IMG/VR virus record: IMGVR_UViG_3300001720_000002
Coordinates: 1 to 35,963 of that record
DNA length: 35,963 nucleotides
From: a virus
Reading direction: 5' to 3' (one strand)
Within the stretch, counting starts at the first letter, position 1, and each line of letters starts with the position of its first letter. The notes under the pieces were generated by a model. It saw nothing but the letters and a program-made list of their open reading frames with translations, did no database searches and had not been told where the DNA came from. Below are positions 30,379-35,829 of this stretch, one piece after another. The translations under genes and the position numbers were made by a program.

Positions 30379-30410
30379 TTTGGTAGTGTCAAATATTATT
30401 CGTATCTTTG
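30379..30410 (+). promoter_or_regulatory. Early promoter P2 (Bacteroidota type)
   Basis: TTTGGTAGT (TTTG 30379-30382), 20 bases, then TATCTTTG (30403-30410) followed by TATAGAATTTAAA. This is very like promoter P1, including the downstream AGAATTTAA. The expected transcript start is around 30415, immediately before the RNA structure at 30421. It serves the genes from 30534 to 34790. Confidence 0.85.
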
Positions 30411-30420
30411 TATAGAATTT

Positions 30421-30494
30421 AAAATAACACCCTAGAAGGTGTCCCGTTAATACCTCCTCAGGGACGAGGAGGAACCAAGAAGGAGTGTTATTTT
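30421..30494 (+). ncRNA. Structured leader RNA element of unknown type
   Basis: A perfect 10-bp outer stem (30421-30430 with 30485-30494) encloses a G+C-rich core. Core pairings are a 7-bp hairpin CCTCCTC (30453-30459) with GAGGAGG (30466-30472), loop AGGGAC, and a 5-bp pairing GTCCC (30441-30445) with GGGAC (30461-30465) in that loop. ACACC (30427-30431) can instead pair with GGTGT (30438-30442), so the outer stem and this local hairpin compete, as in switches or attenuators. The element begins about 5 bases after the probable P2 start and is absent from the otherwise similar P1 leader. It contains no ORF. Confidence 0.65.
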
Positions 30495-30533
30495 TATTCT
30501 AACTAACTAACTATTCACTAAAACACAAAACAC

Positions 30534-31649
30534 ATGAAGAAAGAGCTACTAGCACGAAAGGAATTATTGATTGAAGTTTTATCTGTTCAAACCACAAGTG
30601 GTAATGAATTTGATATGATTGCATACATACACAGGTTTTGCAGAGAGAATGTACCCTCAGCAGAAGTTGTAATTAAAAATAGTAATATATATGTAACTAA
30701 AGGAGAAGCAGAAGCATACCCTTGCATTGTTGCACATACAGATACGGTACACGATATACATAAATTTTATAAAGTATTTGATGATGATAATTGCTTATTT
30801 GCATTTAACTCAGAATCAGGTACTCAAGTTGGTGTAGGGGGAGATGACAAGGTAGGTATATGGTTAGCATTAGAGATGTTAATGATGAAAGACAATCTAA
30901 AATGCGCTTTCTTTCACTCAGAAGAAATTGGCTGCATAGGTAGTTCTGATGCAGATATGGATTGGTTTAAAGATGTAGGGTATTGTCTGCAAGGAGATAG
31001 GAGAGGTAACAATGACTTTGTTAATAATATATCAGGTAAATTGTTTAGTAAGGCTTTTAGTAAAGCTATAGCACCTTCATTGGCTTATCACGGCTACTCA
31101 GAAGCATCAGGTTCTATTACAGATGTAGGTCAGTTATCTGACAATGGTATTGGAGTTTGTGTAGCTAACATGAGTTGTGGTTATTATGCACCTCATTCAG
31201 ATGAAGAAATAGTAGAGTTCCTTGACTCTAATAATTGTTTAAATATGATAGATATGCTTGTTGAATCTTTAGGATGCAATAGGTATGAGTATCAGAGAGA
31301 GAAAACAAATTATGATTGGGGAGATTTTAATGGTGCTAATAGAAGCTATTGGTATGATAATTATAGCGAAACAGGTTCTGAGGTAGTTCTTGATGAAGGT
31401 GGTAATGAAACCTGCTACTACTGTGGATGTAGTAATATAATTCCTAGCGATTTTAAGGGGTATAAATACTGCTCAGATTGCGAAAGTGATATAATGATTT
31501 CTGATGAAGAAAAAGAATTAAGAGATTACAACGATTCTTATGGTACAGATGATGTTGATTTTGAAGATGTATCAGATGGTTATGATGGCTCAATGGAACA
31601 TAGGTCAATAGTAAACAATTATTTAACTAGCTACGCAAAAAACAAATAG
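30534..31649 (+). CDS. M20-type metallopeptidase with C-terminal zinc ribbon (371 aa)
   Basis: The di-zinc ligand set of M20 peptidases (PepT-like) is present: HTD (His68, Asp70), GGDDKVG (Asp104), HSEEIG (Glu130/Glu131), QGDRRG (Asp155) and APHSDEE (His221). It would hydrolyse small peptides or amide bonds in the cytoplasm. Two Cys pairs near the C-terminus (CYYC at 294-297 and CSDC at 313-316) form a zinc ribbon not found in PepT, followed by a very acidic tail. No dimerisation domain insertion is obvious, so the protein seems a compact version. It is the first gene behind P2. Which substrate it has in infection is unknown. Confidence 0.8.
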   Translation: MKKELLARKELLIEVLSVQTTSGNEFDMIAYIHRFCRENVPSAEVVIKNSNIYVTKGEAEAYPCIVAHTDTVHDIHKFYKVFDDDNCLFAFNSESGTQVGVGGDDKVGIWLALEMLMMKDNLKCAFFHSEEIGCIGSSDADMDWFKDVGYCLQGDRRGNNDFVNNISGKLFSKAFSKAIAPSLAYHGYSEASGSITDVGQLSDNGIGVCVANMSCGYYAPHSDEEIVEFLDSNNCLNMIDMLVESLGCNRYEYQREKTNYDWGDFNGANRSYWYDNYSETGSEVVLDEGGNETCYYCGCSNIIPSDFKGYKYCSDCESDIMISDEEKELRDYNDSYGTDDVDFEDVSDGYDGSMEHRSIVNNYLTSYAKNK

Positions 31650-31651
31650 AT

Positions 31652-32275
31652 ATGGCAAAGAGATTTACAGACACAGACAAGTGGAAGAAAGGTTTTATAA
31701 GAAGTCTTTCTCCAAAATTTAAACTGTTATGGCTATACATATTAGATGATTGTAACCACGCAGGAATATGGGAAACAGACTTTGAAGTTGCCTCAATAAG
31801 AATTGGAAGCAAAGTAACAGAGAAAGAAGCATCACAAGTATTTGCAAGTCAAATTAAAATATTTGACAATGGAGATAAATGGTTTATTGCTAAGTTCATT
31901 GACTTTCAATACGGAACTCTCAATGAAAACTCAAGGCCTCACGCTGCAGTTATAAAGCTTTTAGATAGGTATGATGTATATAACATTGAAGGTATAAGTC
32001 CTGTTGATGTAGCAGGTATGCCTAACGAGATAGAGAAGCCTATTATAAAGCGATTTAAAGAGCCTAATGCAGGAGATGTTGCTGACTACTGCATTGAGAG
32101 AAAAAATAATGTAGACCCTATGAAATTTATAAACTTCTACGATAGCAATGGATGGAAGGTAGGTAAAAATAAAATGAAGGATTGGAAGGCTTGTGTTAGG
32201 AGTTGGGAAGCTAATAGTCCTAAGGATAAAACAAGCAGAAAGCAATTAGATAATAAAAACTATACATCATTTTAA
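31652..32275 (+). CDS. Replication initiator / replisome organiser-like protein (207 aa)
   Basis: Begins MAKRFTDTDKWKKGFIRSLSPKFKLLWLYILDDCNHAG, a start common to phage replication initiation proteins with a winged-helix N-terminal domain (GIWETDFEVASIRIG, then KWFIAKFIDFQYGTLNENSR). The C-terminal part (EPNAGDVADYCIERKNN, FINFYDSNGWKVGKNKMKDW) is the helical segment seen before helicase loader genes. The next gene, two bases downstream, is a DnaC-like loader, so the pair probably opens the phage origin and recruits the host helicase. Confidence 0.75.
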   Translation: MAKRFTDTDKWKKGFIRSLSPKFKLLWLYILDDCNHAGIWETDFEVASIRIGSKVTEKEASQVFASQIKIFDNGDKWFIAKFIDFQYGTLNENSRPHAAVIKLLDRYDVYNIEGISPVDVAGMPNEIEKPIIKRFKEPNAGDVADYCIERKNNVDPMKFINFYDSNGWKVGKNKMKDWKACVRSWEANSPKDKTSRKQLDNKNYTSF

Positions 32276-32276
32276 T

Positions 32277-32855
32277 ATGAGAACACTAGAGGAAACACTA
32301 AAGAACGCAACTCACATAAAAGTGAGGGATTACAAGAGATATTCTTTTGGTAATATAGAGGAGTGTACTGCATTATTCTGTGAAGCATTTAGATTGGTTG
32401 ATAAAACTTTTACTAAATACAATCATCTACCTGAGTATGATGAGGTTATAAAGTGGTTGTCAGATACAGAGGGCAAGGGATTGTTTTTGCTAGGAAACTG
32501 TGGTAGAGGTAAATCTATAATAATAACAGGAGTGCTTCCGTTAATCTTTAATGCTAAGATAGGTAAGATATTAAAACCTATAGCTGCTAGGAAACTACAT
32601 ACAGTTACAGAATACAAAAGCCCATTCATTGTTATAGATGACATTGGTACTGAGGAAATAATAAATGATTACGGAACCAAGATAGATGCAGTAGAGAGCG
32701 CTATATTTGAAGCAGAAGATGATTTAAAAATGCTTTTATTAACATCTAATCTTGATGCTAGTTCTATTAAAGAAAGGTACGGAGAAAGGATATATGACAG
32801 GATTAAAAGACTTTGTAAGGTTGTGTTTATGAAGGGAGAAAGCTTAAGAAAATGA
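32277..32855 (+). CDS. DnaC-like helicase loader ATPase (192 aa)
   Basis: AAA+ ATPase that would load the host replicative helicase. Walker A GNCGRGKS (residues 73-80), Walker B FIVIDDIGTE (117-126), sensor 1 LLTSNLD (154-160) and the arginine finger region ERYGERIYDRI (167-176). The N-terminal helicase-binding part is short. It directly follows the initiator gene and overlaps by four bases (ATGA) with a tiny membrane protein. The phage has no helicase or primase gene of its own that I can see, which makes this loader the main link to the host replisome. Confidence 0.88.
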   Translation: MRTLEETLKNATHIKVRDYKRYSFGNIEECTALFCEAFRLVDKTFTKYNHLPEYDEVIKWLSDTEGKGLFLLGNCGRGKSIIITGVLPLIFNAKIGKILKPIAARKLHTVTEYKSPFIVIDDIGTEEIINDYGTKIDAVESAIFEAEDDLKMLLLTSNLDASSIKERYGERIYDRIKRLCKVVFMKGESLRK

Positions 32856-32941
32856 AGATATTAACAGCTATATGGGGAATAGTTATACTATTGTGTATAT
32901 TTGAAGCCTATTTTTGCACTAAATTTGTAGACAATGATTAG
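32852..32941 (+). CDS. Tiny membrane peptide (29 aa)
   Basis: ATG 32852 overlaps the stop of the loader gene (ATGA). Sequence MKILTAIWGIVILLCIFEAY then a short polar end: one membrane span. Its own stop region overlaps the start of the next gene (ATG 32934) by 8 bases. The couplings on both sides support translation. Function unknown. Confidence 0.55.
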   Translation: MKILTAIWGIVILLCIFEAYFCTKFVDND

Positions 32942-33176
32942 TAAATATACTAAAGATTATTACCTATCTCTTAGTTATGAGGATAGAATAAAAAAACTAA
33001 AGGACTTGATAATGAAAGACTTCAATTCATACCTAATTGTTGCTGATTATTATGGTTCTATGTCAGAGAATAATGGAGGTGTTCCCCACTCTTTAATTAA
33101 CAAAGAATTTGTTAGGGGATTAAAAAGAAGGTATTATTTTAAAAATAAAAAAAATAAAGAATGGCTGAAAAATTAA
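32934..33176 (+). CDS. Small basic hypothetical protein (80 aa)
   Basis: Lys/Arg/Tyr-rich, helical (YLSLSYEDRIKKLKDLIMKD, GLKRRYYFKNKKNKEWLKN). No known motif except a general nucleic-acid-binding character of its basic end. Overlaps the tiny membrane peptide gene by 8 bases and the next gene by 16 bases. Part of a packed row of small early genes whose functions are unknown. Confidence 0.65.
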   Translation: MISKYTKDYYLSLSYEDRIKKLKDLIMKDFNSYLIVADYYGSMSENNGGVPHSLINKEFVRGLKRRYYFKNKKNKEWLKN

Positions 33177-33346
33177 TAATTACTATTTCCTCTATATTTC
33201 TTTTATATATTGTTGTGGCTAATTTACTTTACTTAAGGAAGTATGACAATAAACTTGAGAAAAATATGAAAGAGTTTGACAAAAGAGATAAAGTTGTAAC
33301 ACGAACAGGAGGATTAGAAAACGACAGATTAAATGAAAGACAATAG
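33161..33346 (+). CDS. Small membrane-anchored protein (61 aa)
   Basis: N-terminal membrane span (LIITISSIFLLYIVVANLLY, about residues 5-24) then a charged helix (KLEKNMKEFDKRDK). Start ATG 33161 has an A-rich leader. It overlaps the following DUF3310-like gene by 14 bases. Possible coiled-coil anchor protein; no function recognised. Confidence 0.6.
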   Translation: MAEKLIITISSIFLLYIVVANLLYLRKYDNKLEKNMKEFDKRDKVVTRTGGLENDRLNERQ

Positions 33347-33551
33347 AATACCACACTACTACATAGGTAACAATGGATATGAAGCAAGGAAGGTTGTATC
33401 AGGATTTGATTTGTCCTACAACATAGGGACTGCCACGACATATTTGCTCCGTTGTGAGAGGAAGCACTCATCTCCTGTTGAGTGTATTAAAAAAGCAATA
33501 GCTCATTTAGAATTTGAGTTAGAAAAAATTGAAGAATTAAAACAAAAATAA
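33333..33551 (+). CDS. DUF3310-like protein (72 aa)
   Basis: The pattern is HYYIGNNGYEARKVVSGFDLSYNIGTAT, then YLLRCERKHSSPVECIKKAIAHLEFELE, matching the DUF3310 (nucleotide kinase-like) family: N-terminal HY, central GxA with Y-hydrophobic-R (YLLR), and a C-terminal helix with KA-H-L-E. This family is known from T7 gp1.7-type phage proteins linked to nucleotide metabolism. The ATG start overlaps the preceding gene by 14 bases. The family call is by eye but the motif order is convincing. Confidence 0.75.
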   Translation: MKDNRIPHYYIGNNGYEARKVVSGFDLSYNIGTATTYLLRCERKHSSPVECIKKAIAHLEFELEKIEELKQK

Positions 33552-33552
33552 T

Positions 33553-33777
33553 ATGGGATATTTAAGGCACATAAAAAGAAACAATCATTGTGAAACTTGC
33601 AGGTGGGTTGTTAAGTATGATAAAGAGGATTTAATAAGAGAGGTTAAATTAGTCTATGAGCCTACAGAGTATAGTAGGATTAACGCTAAAAGATATGGAT
33701 ATAAAGCTAGGAAGCTTCATAACAGAGAGCAACTGATAGCTGCACTAGAATGGGATAAAGAAAAGAGAAGTGTCTAG
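33553..33777 (+). CDS. Small basic hypothetical protein (74 aa)
   Basis: MGYLRHIKRNNHCETCRWVVKY: one Cys pair (CETC) near residues 13-16 in a basic context, then RRL-type repeats of Arg/Lys/Tyr. A DNA- or RNA-binding small protein is possible. It follows the DUF3310-like gene by one base and overlaps the next ORF by 8 bases. No function recognised. Confidence 0.6.
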   Translation: MGYLRHIKRNNHCETCRWVVKYDKEDLIREVKLVYEPTEYSRINAKRYGYKARKLHNREQLIAALEWDKEKRSV

Positions 33778-34009
33778 CCCTATTTATAGGGTTATCATAG
33801 AGTATGGCTACAGAAAGAAAGGGTCTGTAAGGCACTATAAGTACAAAAGAATTGATACATTTGTGCTGACTAATGATATTGAGATGATTAAGAAAGATGC
33901 TAATTTGAACTCAAGGATTATAAGACAGTTAAAGTCAGGCAATAAAGAAATGGACATTATGTTCAAGAGCATCTATATTGAAGGTCAATATGGAGATACT
34001 AATTATTAA
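33770..34009 (+). CDS. Small hypothetical protein, GTG start (79 aa)
   Basis: Start GTG 33770, overlapping the preceding gene by 8 bases. The first strand pair YRVIIEYGYRKKGSVRHYKYKRIDTF looks like a beta hairpin with basic tips, followed by a helix (LTNDIEMIKKDANLN) and a short C-terminal strand (IYIEGQYG). This is a ferredoxin-like small fold at most. No function recognised. Confidence 0.6.
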   Translation: MSSPIYRVIIEYGYRKKGSVRHYKYKRIDTFVLTNDIEMIKKDANLNSRIIRQLKSGNKEMDIMFKSIYIEGQYGDTNY

Positions 34010-34019
34010 ATAAAAAGAT

Positions 34020-34256
34020 ATGGAAATTATACTATTTGTTGTTGCATTGTTGTACTGCATCTACCTGAACCTAAGGCTTAGAGATGCTCAGGAAGAAATC
34101 ATTGAGTTAGGATTAGATGTTGGAGAGTTAGAAATCAAGGTCTATAATAAGATGATGTATATTCGCAAGGAAATTAAGGAAACATTTAATAAAACAAAAG
34201 TTGAGAAACCAAGAAGAAGAAGTACAAAAAAGCGTAGTCAAGTACCTAAAGCTTAA
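34020..34256 (+). CDS. Small membrane-anchored coiled-coil protein (78 aa)
   Basis: N-terminal membrane span (IILFVVALLYCIYLNL, residues about 3-18), then a long helix (DAQEEIIELGLDVGELEIKV, then IRKEIKETFNK) and a very basic C-terminus (PRRRSTKKRS). The topology is like an inner membrane spanin or an anchor. It overlaps the nuclease gene by 56 bases, so the nuclease start could lie inside it. Function unknown. Confidence 0.6.
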   Translation: MEIILFVVALLYCIYLNLRLRDAQEEIIELGLDVGELEIKVYNKMMYIRKEIKETFNKTKVEKPRRRSTKKRSQVPKA

Positions 34257-34593
34257 GTACCCTAAGGCTTGGTATTGTGCTAGTCTAGGAGGTATTAGAA
34301 CATCCTTTAAACAGGCTGTAAAGGCTAAGGCTACAGGATATATAAAAGGATTCCCTGACCTACAAATCTGTGTCCCTATGGAGAGGGGAGTAGAAGGGGA
34401 GGGGGGTACACCTAAGGGGGGGGTGTATCATGGATTATTCCTTGAAATAAAAAAGGACAAAAAATCCTACCCTACAAAAGAACAGAAAGAATGGATAGCA
34501 TACCTCAATGAGCAAGGGTATTGCGCTAGGGTTACTAAAGGGTTAGATGAGAGTATAGAGGTTATTGATAACTATTTTAATAAAACGATATGA
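34201..34593 (+). CDS. VRR-NUC domain nuclease (130 aa) with G-rich insertion
   Basis: The fold belongs to the PD-(D/E)XK nucleases used in repair or replication. The motif KGFPDL (residues 49-54, Asp53), the E-x-K pair in LFLEIK (Glu82, Lys84) and a Gln-containing helix (TKEQKEWIAYLNEQGY) fit. The stretch between PDLQICVPMERG and YHGLF is longer than I expect in the family and is coded by G-runs (34385-34423). No ATG lies before Met60, so a TTG at 34201 is the likely start, overlapping the preceding gene. It ends with a 4-base overlap with the next gene. Confidence 0.75.
   Translation: MRNQEEEVQKSVVKYLKLKYPKAWYCASLGGIRTSFKQAVKAKATGYIKGFPDLQICVPMERGVEGEGGTPKGGVYHGLFLEIKKDKKSYPTKEQKEWIAYLNEQGYCARVTKGLDESIEVIDNYFNKTI
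34385..34423 (+). other. G-quadruplex-capable sequence within the nuclease gene
   Basis: Four G-runs in the coding strand: GGGG at 34385-34388, GGGG at 34396-34399, GGGGGG at 34401-34406 and GGGGGGGG at 34416-34423, with loops of 7, 1 and 9 bases. This is a full match to the G4 motif with runs of four or more, in an otherwise AT-rich genome. The coded residues (MERGVEGEGGTPKGG) look like a flexible loop. Confidence 0.7.
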
Positions 34594-34790
34594 GTGTAAA
34601 TATATACGACAGAAAAGATATGAGAGGCGGAGGTTATGCAAAGCGTAAGTTCACTTATGAAGAAGCAGAGAAGGTTAGAGCTGATTATAAGACAGGTAAG
34701 TTTACTCAGCATCAGTTAGCATCAACCTATAGGGTTAGTCAGTCTATAATCAATAAGATATTAAGGTTTAAGACCTATGTAAAGGTTTAA
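34590..34790 (+). CDS. Small helix-turn-helix protein, last gene of the P2 operon (66 aa)
   Basis: Starts MSVNIYDRKDMRGGGYAKRK, then FTYEEAEKVRADYKTGKFTQ and HQLASTYRVSQSIINKILRF, a typical HTH (resolvase/transposase-type, tri-helical) with the turn near STYRVS. It overlaps the nuclease gene by 4 bases (ATGA). Because it is the last early gene before the terminator, it is a candidate for switching early to late transcription, but no target is proven. Confidence 0.7.
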   Translation: MSVNIYDRKDMRGGGYAKRKFTYEEAEKVRADYKTGKFTQHQLASTYRVSQSIINKILRFKTYVKV

Positions 34791-34840
34791 GGTAAAAGTG
34801 TTTTAATAGTTCACTCGTTTTATTTGTTAGTTTAAGTAAG

Positions 34841-34876
34841 TAGTCATTAGATAATATCTATTGGCTATTTTTTTTT
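34841..34876 (+). terminator. Rho-independent terminator of the P2 operon
   Basis: Inverted repeat of about 12 pairs with one mismatch and one wobble (TAGTCATTAGAT at 34841 with ATCTATTGGCTA ending 34867), then a run of nine T. It is 50 bases after the last early gene (34790). Confidence 0.75.
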
Positions 34877-34989
34877 ACTATAATATTTTTTCTTTTTTAA
34901 TCTTTTTTATTTTTTATTTTATTTTTTAAAATTTATTTTCTTTATTTTTTTTAAAATTTATTTTTATTTTATTTTTTAAAAAAATTTCT

Positions 34990-35040
34990 GAAACTGCCAA
35001 GCCTGTTGAAACTGCTAAAGCCCTGAAACTGCTCGGCCTG
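34990..35040. repeat. Three 17-18 bp direct repeats with GAAACTGC core
   Basis: GAAACTGC starts at 34990, 35008 and 35025, followed each time by three or four variable bases and GCC. Spacings are 18 and 17 bases. The repeat lies directly next to a very AT-rich tract on one side and a palindrome on the other. Possible initiator-binding iterons. Confidence 0.75.
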
Positions 35041-35051
35041 TATATATAGGC
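35036..35051. repeat. Palindrome GCCTGTATATATAGGC
   Basis: An eight-base arm on each side pairs with one G-U position (G5 with T12), centred on TATATA. It starts inside the last of the three repeats and could form a small cruciform or bind a dimeric protein. Confidence 0.6.
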
Positions 35052-35362
35052 TTGTGGTGGCAAAAAAAATGGAATTTTTTCAGATTTTCACAATTTAACA
35101 TAATATATATTATAGGACAAAATAATTTCTATATCAAAATTTTTGAATAAAAGTATAAAAAAATAAACTTTTTTTAATCTTTTTTTTATTATGTTGAATT
35201 ACAAATTATTTGTATGTTTTAAGCCTTTTTAAGCCATTCAAAACCCTTTTTAGTGTGGTAGTATTAAAAGTTTTTACTAATGCTTTAGCGTTAATTCACT
35301 AGGTTAAGCACCTAAAAAGTTATTAACAATTTGTAAATTATTTATATATTTGTTATAAATAG

Positions 35363-35393
35363 TTTGTTATTTCGGTTTATTCGTTTATCTTTG
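35363..35393 (+). promoter_or_regulatory. Early promoter P3 (Bacteroidota type)
   Basis: TTTG (35363-35366), 19 bases, TATCTTTG (35386-35393). Its -33 side lacks the GGTAGT extension of P1 and P2, but the -7 is identical to theirs. The leader (about 25 bases, with AACCAACTAAAAA) ends at ATG 35424. It should drive 35424 through the junction to 1250. Confidence 0.8.
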
Positions 35394-35423
35394 CGGTACA
35401 TTAACCAACTAAAAATTTATATT

Positions 35424-35651
35424 ATGCTCAATCAAAATTGGAACGAAAACAAGGACTTAAAAAACAATATCAAAAGAGAACTAAAAAAAGCGAGTTTCTT
35501 TTTAATGGAAGAAGAAATTTATCAAATGTATGACGATAGTAAAAGAACTTTTATGACTTTGGACTTTTATCTAAATAGTCAATTCAAAAACGAATTACAG
35601 ACAATTTTAAAAAATTGCAGATACTTAAACGAACTACAAAATAGATTTTAA
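35424..35651 (+). CDS. Small early protein (75 aa)
   Basis: I chose ATG 35424 (MLNQNWNENKDLK) about 25 bases after the expected P3 start; an upstream in-frame TTG at 35364 lies inside the promoter. The protein is helical and charged (NIKRELKKASFFLMEEEIYQ, RTFMTLDFYLNSQFKNEL). First gene of the P3 transcript, hence one of the earliest products. No known motif; possibly a host takeover factor. Confidence 0.7.
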   Translation: MLNQNWNENKDLKNNIKRELKKASFFLMEEEIYQMYDDSKRTFMTLDFYLNSQFKNELQTILKNCRYLNELQNRF

Positions 35652-35683
35652 TAATAAATAATAATAAAAAAAAGTAAATAATT

Positions 35684-35827
35684 ATGAAAAAGAAAAAAAC
35701 AATTTTCGCCAACAATGAAAGCCTTGAAGATGTAATTTGTCAAGCGTTAATTTTTGCAATCGGAACGGCAACAGCCTTAGTAATTGCATCAGGTTTAATA
35801 ATAATCACTTTAAATTTAATATACTAA
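35684..35827 (+). CDS. Small membrane protein (47 aa)
   Basis: ATG 35684 (MKKKKTIFANNESLEDV) to TAA 35827, preceded by a strongly A-rich leader. A hydrophobic segment (ALIFAIGTATALVIASGLII, about residues 21-40) forms one membrane span with a basic N-terminus. It is two bases before the next gene. Role unknown; superinfection exclusion or membrane targeting are common roles of such early proteins, but nothing specific shows this. Confidence 0.6.
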   Translation: MKKKKTIFANNESLEDVICQALIFAIGTATALVIASGLIIITLNLIY

Positions 35828-35829
35828 AT

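Larger units (their letters stand above)
34791..35423. other. Non-coding region between the main early operon and P3
   Basis: 633 bases without a convincing gene. Contents in order: a terminator (34841-34876), an extremely AT-rich tract with almost no G or C (about 34868-34987), three 17-18 bp repeats (34990-35040), a palindrome GCCTGTATATATAGGC (35036-35051), further AT-rich sequence with a TTTTAAGCC repeat near 35220, and promoter P3 (35363-35393). This combination of A/T tract, iterons and palindrome is typical of a replication origin, but the origin is not proven. Confidence 0.65.
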
